From NCBI RefSeq assembly GCF_900496995.4, contig NC_044004.1, positions 49,196,224-49,260,223 on the forward strand: a stretch of DNA of 64,000 bases. The letters are read 5' to 3'. The notes under the pieces are model-generated. The model ran no database searches, was not told the DNA's origin, and saw only the letters and a list, made by a program, of their open reading frames with translations. Below are positions 48,501 through 61,100 of this stretch, piece after piece. The position numbers were made by a program, and so were the translations under genes. Source of the stretch: Aquila chrysaetos chrysaetos (lineage: Eukaryota > Chordata > Aves > Accipitriformes > Accipitridae). The first letter of the stretch is position 1; every line of letters begins with the position of its first letter.

Positions 48501-49161
48501 GCAGATTACCTGTAGTGCTTTACCACTGAACACAAGTAACCGTCAGTACTCCAGAAACACTCTCTCAAGGTGGAAGTTTTGTCAATGAAAATAAGACTAG
48601 TATCTCCCAATTGGTTTATGTATGAACATGGTATCTGCAGCCTGTACTCAGTTACTTTCCTGTGCACGTAAATGCAATTAAGACATAATTACTGGTTTTC
48701 TTTTTTCCCTGCCATCTGATTTTCTAATTCAAAGCAAAGAACAAACAACACTGCAGTTTAGGAGCACATGAAGAATGTTAAAGTACTTTGTAAGTATGAG
48801 TGAAATTATCCTGCCTCCACCTGAGACAGCACACTTGTACCTGCTGTATCTCACAGATAACGACACAACGGGAAGCAACAGGCCCAGGGTAACAACTACA
48901 CACTACAGTAGGGCCTGACCTCCCTCTATGATGGCTCAACTCACTAAATAAACTCTGCCACAGTTACAGCAAATGCCAGTCTTCAGCATTCAACTACTTT
49001 GCCAAGCTTCCAGAGGACACATTCTCCTACCCTGCTCTTGATTTCCTCCAGGTGCTCTTGGGCTGTTCTTAAAATTTTGAGTTGTGAAGCTAAGAGGTAA
49101 GACTTCCCAGGCAGCTTAGTTCCACAATTAACAAAAAAAACCAAACCAAACCAAACCAAAC

Positions 49162-49196
<35 letters not shown>

Positions 49197-52100
49197 GCTA
49201 TGCAGTTACTAAGAGAAATGTCGATCTGCAGATTCCTACAAAATATAATTTCACAATACTCTGGTGTCAGCTTTTGTTATTTTAGGTGGTTTTATCAAAG
49301 AAGTTCTGAATATCCAGTACTGAACCTGCTTGCTTGGTGACTCTAAAAATCAGGTATCAGATTTTCAGTGGACCTGAAAATCACAAACTGGGATGTTTCT
49401 GAATATTTGAAAAGGGCACTTCGTGTCTTACAAGCAGATCTATGATGTCAATTATTTTAACCATTAAAATGCTACAGCACAAGCTGGAAATCTGTGAACC
49501 AAGGCAAATTTATGATACAAATTTTAACACAAGCTGTTTCCTTAGAAATGTAAACAGATAAATCATAGTGAACACGTAAGAAATACCGCATCTCCTTGTC
49601 CCAAGCAAAAGACAAAATCCTGATCACAGTGAACTCAACAGAAGATTTCATCCACTAATTTCAACTGACAGAAATTGAAAAAAATTACCACTATTTTTCC
49701 TAGAAATTTCTTGCAGTTCTGGCTGTTGCTGAGGTGAATTTCTGGACAAGTGACTTTCAGGTAGCTTCTTGGACATCTTCACAGGACAGAACTCCTGTTC
49801 TTTGAGCTCAACTAGATTTTCTGAAGTTTTAAGGTTAGTTTCCTTAGGAAACATACATGTTTGAAGATCTTCTTTCAGATCACATTCTGAAGAAGTATTT
49901 TTAATGAGAACTGTATTTTTCAGTGCACTTTCTTCTTTACCCAGAAAGTTTTCTGGAAGAGTTAAATTCTTGTTAACATTTATGCCATTTGCATATTTTA
50001 GAGTTACCCAGTTTTCACTGACAACATCAGTGCAAATGTCCTCTTTTGGTGCTGAGATTTGGTTCTCTGCAATCTGACTTTGTTTCTCATCAGTAGCTGC
50101 AATGGCACTGCCAGCTGCTGTGTTTGGTTTCTGCTTACTGTAGTAAACTGAACATTTGTGTTTCTTCTGAGAGTGGCTGTAGGTCGCAGGACTTCTCTTT
50201 GCTGCATTCTGACTTCGGCTGGATGAAGTGCCTACAGACAGGAAGCCCTTCCCTTTACCTTTATCTGAAGAACTATAGGAATCCATAAATGTCTTGCAGC
50301 TTCCCCTGGTGAAAAAATAAATTATTTGAGATTTGTTTTTATATACAAAGCTATCATGAATTGTAAGAAAAGAAAGGGGGGCATATTCACAAGCTGTGAA
50401 ACTGCATTAGGTCTTCAATTTATCATACCAGCGAAGCACATTCTGATTTCAGTGGGAGTTGAGCAAGACTCTAAGTATGTGCTTAGACTTCAAACGCTTA
50501 TATGCTTCAGTGAGTAAGTGCCTAACTGACCACCCAAGAGGGTCAGATTTGAGGACCATTGATGTATTTTCCATTCTTTCCACGGCTGCCGCACACGGTC
50601 TATCCTTTACTTCCATCACACAATTTCTACCCTATGTACCACTGACAATATACAAGATTAATAAACCCTTTGAGTTCTTCCATTTCTTTTTTGTGAAGAT
50701 GAATGTACACTACAACACTGAAAGCTCTCTGAAGGAGTTTGCTTGGAACACTATCTCCTCTAAACCAGCCCACAGCAATATCAAAATACAGATAGAAAGC
50801 ACCACTCCACAATAAACAGGGTACAAAAAAAAAAGCAATTCAAAAGAAGAAAAGAGTATTTTTACTTGTAGGAATCAGAGCTGATTACGTCAACAGAGTT
50901 GCTGTTCTGCTGTGGTGAAGAACTAGGATTTGGCCTCTGTCTTGATTTCATGAACTCTGCTAGAATGTACTGGGCTTGCTGGAAGGCTATCAGAATCACT
51001 CCGAGCAGAGACAAACTGCCAAAGAAAACAACAGATACTGGTGTCTACAATTTTCAGGAGAATTCAGTGAAAGAGTCAAAAAGCTTCTAACAAGATGCAC
51101 TTTTCAAATATTTTGTTAGTAAATTCTAAGTAAGACGAGAGATGAGAAAACTCAAAATACAGTTTAAAATAAATAACAGTTGTAACATTCTTTTCCTTTT
51201 TTCCTTATAGCCCTTGCTAGTTATTCTCTCAATAACATAACTCAGCCATGAGCTTTACAAAGAAAAAATCCATTCTAAAAAAGCTAATACTTGAAGATCA
51301 GTTAGAAGTAAGTCTCACTACAACACAATAGCAATATATCATAGTATGATACTTATCAGTCCTCTGAGTACCTTCTATTTATTCATGATAGTTATGTCAT
51401 TATTTTGATAATTTATTTAATACTGTCTCTTTCTTTTCCTAGAGAAAATGCTGGCATACAATGGGCTACAAATGCCACCATACTTCTGAACTAAAAGCGA
51501 AGCTGCAAAATATCTTCTCTTTCTCTATGGTGCATTAACTGCACCAAATATAAATCAATCAGAACAAGAATCTTTGTAATTCATCAAACCACCTTCTCAA
51601 TCATGCAGTATAAATTTTGTCAGCAAGAAAACAGAATGAGAAAATCCTGATTTTTTCAGATCCCTGTAGTCTCCTTCTGTTGCATCTAGAACCATGTAAC
51701 GTGGTCATTGTTGCTGCTTCATTTGTGCTCTGTTTTCAATGTCAAAACAACAGTGCAAGTAGAACCACAGTATACATCAGCATGTCAGTTAGTTGTGCAC
51801 TGGCACATGTATGTATCACCACAACAGTCACACTCGCTGCTTGTTAGTACTGGCTGTAGGAATTCAGGGTTGGTGTGACGAAAGCACTGGACATCATCTG
51901 AGATAAACACGACATTCAGTTCACACTACACAGTGTGAAAGGTTAGTAAAGGAAGACAAAAAAAATATGCATAGGAGCAGAACCCTTAATTGTTGTCCTC
52001 TTAAAAGCAGTTTACCATGTGCAAGCAATGAGTCAGCTAACACAAGCCAAATCATCTTTCTGGGACAGCCTGTTTAGCAGAGTGCCTAGCAAAATCTAAC

Positions 52101-55100
52101 AATAAACACAAATATTTTTTAACAAGTGAAAGAAGGAAACAAGCAGAAGGAAAAGCAGGTCCTCACTCGGTTGTCTGAAACTTTATAAATTAAATTCATG
52201 TTTATTTTCAAGAAATACTTAAAGATAATCTACCAGTCCACTCAATTTTATTTATGATGTTCAGATACTAGTATGTTACACGTCCGTCTCTACTGTGGTG
52301 GGAGTAAGTCTTCTAGCAAGGGGAGTATCCACTGGGTAGTCCTTTTTCTTTGCAGCCTTAATGTGGACGTTTATCAGGAGGAGAAGCAAGAAACGCTTGA
52401 CAACTCCATCACCAGCTACTGCACCACACCTAAGCTGTCACAGCCAGCTGGCAGGACTCTCGGGAGACAGATGCAGTAAAGATTTAGGCCCTATCACCAC
52501 TAAAAATCTAACAGAAGCCTAACAACAAGTGCTTGCTGATCTTTCACTGGTGGGTCCCTTTCAAACTGGTGCAGGGGCCCTGAAAGCATTACCTTACAAA
52601 GAGGACAGTGAGCCTCCAAAAAGACTCTTCCCAGCTGGGTCCTGGCACCACATCGGCACATAGCGGTAACAGATGGTGAGGAAGAGTCACGTTGAGCGTG
52701 AAGTGGAACTCCAAATCAGCAGCAGTCACCAGCGTAAGCTCCCGGATTACCCACGAAGATGTAAAGTCAGGAGTGAATCTGTCAGGAAAAGCAGACAGAC
52801 CTGATGTTATTTTCCCATCGTTGGGCTGAATTTCATTTTCTGAAGTCGTGCCGATACCAAAAAATACAAAAACCCTTCTGATTTAATAGTATGAAAAAAA
52901 GACAATGAAATAAGTGACCACTGTCTGCTTAGACTATGCAGATGGCATTAGCACCTAACACAGGTAAGACTTTGAGGTCATCTTCAAGCAGTAAAATATG
53001 TGGTTTTATTGTGACTCTTCACAATACTCATTACTGTGACTCATTTTCCTTTTTTCAAGGAGGTGCACATGATCAACTCATGTTAACCAAAACACTCTTT
53101 ACCAAAAGCACAGCTGTCAAGCATACGGGCAGCATTACTTCAGAAAGGGTCAGGTACTAGGGTAAGTCTAGAACAAGGCTGGAAAGATAGGGAAAGCAGA
53201 AGAAAACATCATATCTGTCTCCTTCCATTTATTTCCCTGACCTATACCATTATTCTATTTGACTGCCATGGGTACTGCTAGAAGGTATGACTTGCCGTTT
53301 CAATCAGTAGCAGTGACACTTGTTGCATACAAAACCACAGTTACTGTAATACAGTATTATTAACTCTACTTGCGCTTAAGTCATGACTTTCACTCAACAG
53401 GATTTTTAAAAGAATCAGTTTTACACTATGTGCAATATTAGGAAAACATGACTAGACTGTGGTCAGGCTACTTGCAACAAGCTAGAGAATAACAATCAAA
53501 AAAAAGGCAGTGGCAGAGCATTTCTTACTCTCTTATTGTGACAACTCTTTTACTTTAATTTATTACTTCATAATGCACTAACAAAAGCATGTATGCTGCT
53601 TTGTAAAAATAATGGACTCTTATAAAGAAACATTATTATAGTATCAATTTGTTAGTATTACCCTTACTGAAAAGAGGAAATGCTTATGAAATTTATATTC
53701 CAAGGTCACCAAATTTTGTATGCAGGTGTGCTACTGGAGTGCCTGTGACTGAAATTGTTTTAAATTTCCACTTAAGTTAATTTGTCAGCAAATTTTTCAG
53801 TGCTTACACAATGCTGATCTCTCGTGATGAGTTCTGAGCCAGGAAAAATTCTTGACAGTCTAACACTTCAAATCCATATCCTTGGCAACTGTAACCATTG
53901 ATTTTCATTGATGAAATTGTTATAGGAAGAGGCCCAATATTCTCTACTTTGAAGTTCTTCGTAATGGATAGAATTTGCTTGCTGTCTTTCAGTTCTTAAA
54001 GGAAAAAAAAGGAATAATTATTTTACAGTGCTTAAAAATTATTTTCTTACTTTTATAAATAAATTGCTATTTTTACTTTCAATCTAATAAAGAACTCAGA
54101 ACTGACCAACATTTTAATACAGACTGTTTTGCAGTAGCGTATTTCTAGAATTTGTAACTATCCTCGGTCAGTGTTTTGAGAAAACAAAATCTACGCCTCT
54201 CATGACCCAAGCTCTTCAGCTTTTTCTATTTCAACATTCTGTTTACTTAACATTACTGTACTGTACCAGTACCACTACGGAGTAACGCAGCCAGCTACAA
54301 AATCAGAGACCTGTTTCTTCTTACTCACGTCGTCTGCAGTCCATTAGTGTAGCTTCTGGCACCTTGAATCGAAGAGACCCTCCTGCACCGGGGAGTCTTC
54401 CCCCTACTTTAAGCAATTCTTTGGCTCCAAAGCCTTCTACATTGACCACGTCCAGAACAGTCAAGTTGTTTCTGCCATAATATAAAAATCAAGCAATCAG
54501 CCACTAAAACACAAATGAAGTTTGCAAAACTGCGACTTTGTTATCTAGGTGCCAATCCAAGACAACAGTGTTTCAGTAACAGAATCACTGGCCACACCTG
54601 GATAGGTTTCCCCTAAATACTGACAGGATCACTCTGGAACCAGTCACCAGTGAATTTCACACAGTGAAGGACCAAGCTTTGTGTCCACTGTCACCGGATA
54701 ACAACAGTGCCACCTAGTAAAAATGGTTGCTGCTTCCATAAACTCTCTTTTCCTCCAGAGATAACCAATGTGTGGCTGCACATTAGACTCACTAGATACT
54801 TAAATCCTATCATTATGGATTTAAGTTGAAAATAGCAAAGCCACCCAATGTGTTGCTCTCAACTCAAAATTGCCTCAGTACATTCATATGCATTTTATAA
54901 GCCACTGATCGCATATCAAGAAAAAAAGGCTCTATTTTTTAATGACCGAGACATAAGACACAAAGACGGTTTAAGCAATTTTTATTAAACTGGAGGTATT
55001 CTGACTTCCAAATTTTGACCATTTGTCTTTGCTCCAAGATTTGGCAAATTGATTTTTGCATTGAGTTGTTTGATTCTCACTTACAACTGAAACTTGGCTT

Positions 55101-58100
55101 ACCTGATTAAAATAAGGGAAGCTACTCTTTTGTAGTCAACTGGTGTAAAAATTACACCAACTTTTCTGGTTTCCAGTGGCTGTAAACTTAACCAAAGCAG
55201 CTCAGAACTGCATTTCTTGTTGATGAGATCCTCTTGATGTGCATTCTGTTAAACAAATATGCACATCTTATTCACAGAAAACATGTGTGTTTAAAGATCT
55301 CTATCAAGAAAGCACTACATCTTTACCTAGTACCACACAAGGTATTTTTGGCAAGGTGCAATAACTGCTAACTAACTTGTTATGTTATACAAAAGTCTTT
55401 CAATTTGACAACATAAAACATCAGATAAAGTTGTTTATTTGAGCAAAAGTTCATATTACTGCACTTATTGTTATGAGGAATGTATTACTTCATTTTTTAA
55501 AACAGCTTTTATTTGCTCAGATGGAAAAGGATATAGTGTCTTTCATATTCAAGGAATCCTGAAACACTTCACAACACAATGAGAACTGACAGTATACTGA
55601 TTGCACAGGGAAATGTGGCAACCATTATCCCCTCAGCGTAAGACTTGCAATTTGATTTAAGTGAGAAAAGGACCGTTGGCAAATGCGTTGATCATTTGAG
55701 TCACTGGAAACAAGCCAAAGTGAACTCCCTACCATATTAATTGAAGACCAGAACTACCAGAATTTCACTGAGTCTGGAAATAATGTACATTTGTTTGTTT
55801 GTTTGTTTCAATACCTCTGTTTATTCTTTTTCCCATTAAAAAAATGAAAATAGCCCTAAAAATTTCTATTCCAGAACTGGGACGTCTTAGAAAGGGGTGA
55901 TCAGACACCTATAGCAGTCAAAACAACCATAATCATTAGAAAATAGGCTCTTGCTTGGTTGTTTTTCAATTCACGGCTGGTGTACTAATGGCTTTTCTGA
56001 TCTTTTCCAGTCTAAAATGTTTTTATTCTTAGCCTACTTTATGAAAAAAGAACATACAAAGAAGTTTCAGAACCTGCATTAACAGTCAATATTTATTAAA
56101 AGCAAACCATGTACAGCATGTGCAAACTTCACCCTGTCACTCCCTACAAAGATACACATGCACTCAAATGTGAGCCTAACAATTCATTACACATGTATAT
56201 AAAGTGACTAGGCAAATGATGACAAATCAAAAAATGTAAATATTAACAACTAGTGATTTGGTTAACAAGGCAAGATCTGTCTCATACGTGCTGAATACCT
56301 ATCTAACCATACATGTTCCCCTTAGCTCCTCAAGTCTCTAATGAAAAACAGATATTGCATGCACTGATGTCAAGATCTACCACTGTTTTTCCGTTTGGTC
56401 AACAGTATGGTATATGGGACTGCGGAAACTCAGTCCTACCCATGTACTAGTGGAACTACCTTCTCTTTTTCAGCATGTGCCTACAGGCTAGGATTTATGA
56501 ACTGCTGTCTCCTCTCTTTTACAGCAACTCTTACAACTGTTGCCAGAAAGGAAAGGTCAGCTTTGATTAGTGTAGCAAACATAATCTTTTCTTTTTATAA
56601 GGTACTAATCTTTCATTAAGGTCTTAAAGCATATGTGCAGAAATGTGTATCTACATAGGACATTAAAGATGTGGCTGCAGCATGCCCAAACAGCAAGGAA
56701 AGTATGTTAATTCCAGGCTTTTGCACAAACTAGAAGTCTAAGAAGAATTCTCCAGGTACCCTGGACAGTACTCTGGTTGTCAGAATATGCCAACATCCCT
56801 GATACAGCATCTTCTCTATTTCTGTCATCCATGACACAACGCCCCAGGGTATAACCACAGCTCAGCACTAGTGTGATACAGTCAAGTGTTATCACAGTCA
56901 TGTTAAAAATGAGGCAATCAGAACCAGAGAGCCATGACATTCCAACCTGAATCCCACAGTTGCAATGAGACTGAGGTGAAGTGTAGAAAACAGCCTTCTC
57001 CTCCCTTGAACTGCTGGACAGTATTTCCCTCTACTGAAAAGATCATAAACTAGCTTCTGACAACACCAACTCAAAAGCCTTACACTTCATGGTCAGCCTG
57101 GGGCTAAATATAAGTCCCAACACAGAATGCAAAGGGTGGCCTCTTCAACGCATACACACATGCAGGCAAGCATGCACAGGCTCCCTCCCTATAGTTGTTT
57201 TCAAAACAGACTCAAACTTTGAAAGAAAAATTAACTGCAAAGATACAAGCCTGACAGAGAATCAAGGAAACAGTATTAAATTGCTTTAAATAGCACTTGG
57301 GAACAACTCAGATGTAGTGTAGCTGGAAAAAGTTTTTTCTAGTGTGTCAGACCACTTCTTCTATCAAAATTAGCCATCTTACCCTGTGAGAACATTCATC
57401 CATGAGCCTGAATTCAGTGGTTGTGAAATTAATAGCTTGCACATTTATGTCGAACCTAAATAAATCAAAACAAAAAATTAAGCACTTCAAACCTAGTCTG
57501 TCAGAACTACAATGACTTATTTTCACATGATGACATTTATTCTTAAATAAAGAATACTTTTACAATTGCATTTTGGCATATGCAAAATACAGTGGAAATG
57601 TCAGTCTGAATTTTAACAGAGTACACCACAAATCAGTTTTATGTGGATTCCACACATTTGGAAAACAGACAAAAGGCTGGGCATTTTAGATCTCTCAGCA
57701 TACACTATTGCAAAAGATCACAATCAAGAAATACAATTTCTAAGGCACACAAACACAAATGCCTGGAGCTTTTTCTGCCCACATAAGTGTTAAGAAATAA
57801 TCATTATCAAATCTCATTAATTTACTCAAATATCCCTCCTTCTCCTCATGATTTTTTTCAGACGAACTCCTATTTTCTTTCACATACTTTGCAAATTCAA
57901 TTCACTTACAGGAGTTGATTATTTGCCTGAGAGAAAATTACAAGCATTTGACATTAAGGTATTAAAAACAATAGGTAAAATTTAGATTACAGAGGACTAA
58001 TGGACCTCCAGACACTGAATTGGAAATTCACTTGCCACAATTTTCTATGACATTAGCTTAAAAAGAACCAGTTAGTGGACATGATTTCTGGTAAACCTAG

Positions 58101-61100
58101 AAGATCTGTAGAAAAAAAAGTGTGCAAATACAGAGAAAATGTAATTTCAAACCACTAGAAAGAGTCTATGTGGAAATTATATTTAGTATGCAAACAGATG
58201 TAGTTATTAATGTGCATATATATATATACACACACACATATATATATATGCACATACACATATGTATGTAAAGAAATGAGGTTAAAGAAGCAATTACACG
58301 GGGATTTGGACCCCAAATAAGCAAGTTACACTTAAGCATGTGAGTAGTCCCACTGGCTCCAACCAAGCAAATAGTCCTAGCAACTACACAGTTTTTCAAA
58401 GTTAAGTGTAACAGCCAGGGCTTATTTTCATGAACTTCAGCCCACCTCACCATGACCCTTTATACTGTTCATCTAACTCTCATCTAGATTTCTCATTAGA
58501 TCTTCTCAGTTGTAAAACAGAAAGTTTAAAACAATGTAGAAACATTGGCTTAGCTGGCCCTAAACATTTACTGTGGGGTTACTGGCTCTGGATCTGAATT
58601 TTTCTTCCTGGCTACTGTTTCCTCTTCTTCAACCAGGGTTTTTACCTAAGAAAAAGCTAAGAAGAAAAATTTTTTTTGGGGGGGGGGGGGGGGGAAGGTT
58701 CAGTTACCTTCCTCCTCACTGATCAGGCTATAGACTGTGTACTTCCCAACCAGCCTTGCAGGGAGATGCACATGCCCAGTTCTGCAAGTTGCTCACCTCA
58801 CCTGGGCAGCCTGCACAAGCTCACACTAAGCCTCAGATCTTAAAAGATGACCAATTATAGTTTATGGCTGGCAGACATAAACTTGATGAAAACATGCTCA
58901 ATTTGGTTTTATCAATGATCAGGTACATTACAAAGTCATGTGTCATACAGGGAACTGCTCTGAACATGATTATATCTTCCAAAATGGGTCAGAACATTGT
59001 CCCCACCCAAGTTATACTTGGAAAAATTTAAACAAACAATAAGCAACAATCATAAGGCACGGCAAATAGATCTTTTAAAAGGGAAAACAGTATCCTGAGA
59101 TAGTTATACTCATTACCATTTGTTGAGCAGACTCAGTGAAGCTTGGGGATCAGGGTAGTGAGAAAGAGGCAGAAGCTGCAACGTAACTGGGAAGGATGAA
59201 GGGTTTCTTAGTACGAAATATTTTACCTAAATAGTTTGAAAGGGAAAAGAAAAAGTTAAAAACTACATACTTGAGAACAAGAAGGTAAAATAATTCAGCA
59301 CTGGTAACATGATCTGCATTTTCAAGGGACTTCAACCTGGCTTCTGTCTTAATGCAATATAATCATATGTGCACAAAACTGCATGGAACAACAGGACATG
59401 TCACCACAATGTCATCATTTGCAAAAACAGCTAAGAGCGCATGAAGAACCACATGTGCAAAAATAGAGAATTCCCCACCCCCAGACAACCCTTTCATTTG
59501 GATTTTGATTTACACATGCAGACATGAACAAAGCTTTTCCAAAGAAGGTGAAGTTAGTGAGGTGTCACCCTTTCTTACAGAAGTCTGAGTGCAAGCAGGT
59601 TATACACATTGCTATAATGAATGGCAATTAAATGGCACAAACGGAATATTAATGTAATTCACAATATGTGCATATGAAAACTATCTCCATATGATTGGTT
59701 CTGGCCCACGCTAGGTTAGTAGTGACTTAAATCTGACAAACAAGGAAGAAACAACTGTGGTTGGAAGACACATTGCTCTGCTGATCTCTCAAGTGTGTAT
59801 CTCTTGCAAGTGTTTTACATGCTTCTGTTACATAAGGCAGTGGCATGAGGAAGGACATCCCATAACCACATGCAACATTAATGACAGTACATCCTACCCC
59901 TAGTCCCTTGTTCAATTATTTTACCACAAGCATGTAACTTATACAATGATGCCAGGAAAGCTTTAACAACCATGAACAATTGTTAGTCAAGACTACACTG
60001 CTTTACTCCTCTCCTTGTATTAAAATATTACAACTAGGTAGCTAGAGAACTTATCAAAGAGCCAAGGGGATACAAAACTGGTGTTTTAAATTAGAGTTCA
60101 AAACACTGATCCACAAACAGTATGAAAATGCTAAGTATCACCAAATATTAATCACAGACTTTGTTATTAAAACAAGCTAAACATACATCAACTCAGAAAA
60201 AGCGTAACAACAACTATCCTTACCATACTACTTTTAACTGCTGTGGCACTGAAGTTGAGCGTAAGGCCAGGCTCTGTAGTCAACCGTGGCAAGAAAAAGG
60301 CAAAGAACCCCTCTTCAGGCTTCTTCTGATGAATAAAGCGAGCCGATCCTGAAATACTTCTCCTGCTTTATTGGCAAAACCAGAAAGCTTTGTTAATTTT
60401 ATTTTCTTTTTTCTTTCAAGCAAAGAACAAAAAAAATGGTGATTTGCCAGGACCTATAATTACGTCAACTAATCTTTCCTTGAAAATGTTCTTCACAAAA
60501 TAAAGCCCATAAAGCTGTGACCTAGTAGTAGAGAGTCAGTGTAACTTATGTGCATCCCTTCGTCTCCAATTTTCCACCTGCAACACAACTGTGGTTTTCA
60601 CAGCTCTACCTCCTTATTCTGGAAGGGGCTGATGTCACCAATGCACCATCTCTACAAGAATTGCTCAGTCACAGTGACTGCTTCCTTCCCAAAGCCCCCA
60701 GTATGCAATATCCATTAGGCCAAGGACTAAAAACCTTAAAAGCTATTCAAAGACCCTGATCCTGAAAAGACTGCTATGTGACCTGTTGATGAAGGACTCG
60801 TGCAACTCCCTAAATGATCTGGTAGAGCATGCTTTGACTGCTTTCATATTGGGTAGCTGTGGTGAGGTTATTATAGTCAGAACATTATTTACATTCTAAA
60901 GTTCGGGCATCTGAAACGTTTACTTATGGCTGGCAGTGCCTTGAAATGGAAGCTGGGGGTGTCTGGGGTGCTCTGATACTCCGAGTGCTTCAAGATAACT
61001 AATTTAAGTGCAGGAAGGTCAAAAACGTTTGTTCTAATTAAGAATACTTCAGAACAGAAATATTCTTACAACACTGTACTGGCTTGAATTAAGAACCTCA

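Noticed and set aside
58166..58453. 95-codon minus-strand frame
   Set aside because: It runs through the TA/CA microsatellite and has no homology; a chance frame.
60224..60348. Shorter version of TMEM131L exon d using the AG at 60350-60349
   Set aside because: It leaves two bases in the first partial codon and breaks phase with the preceding exon; the acceptor 14 bases further upstream restores phase.
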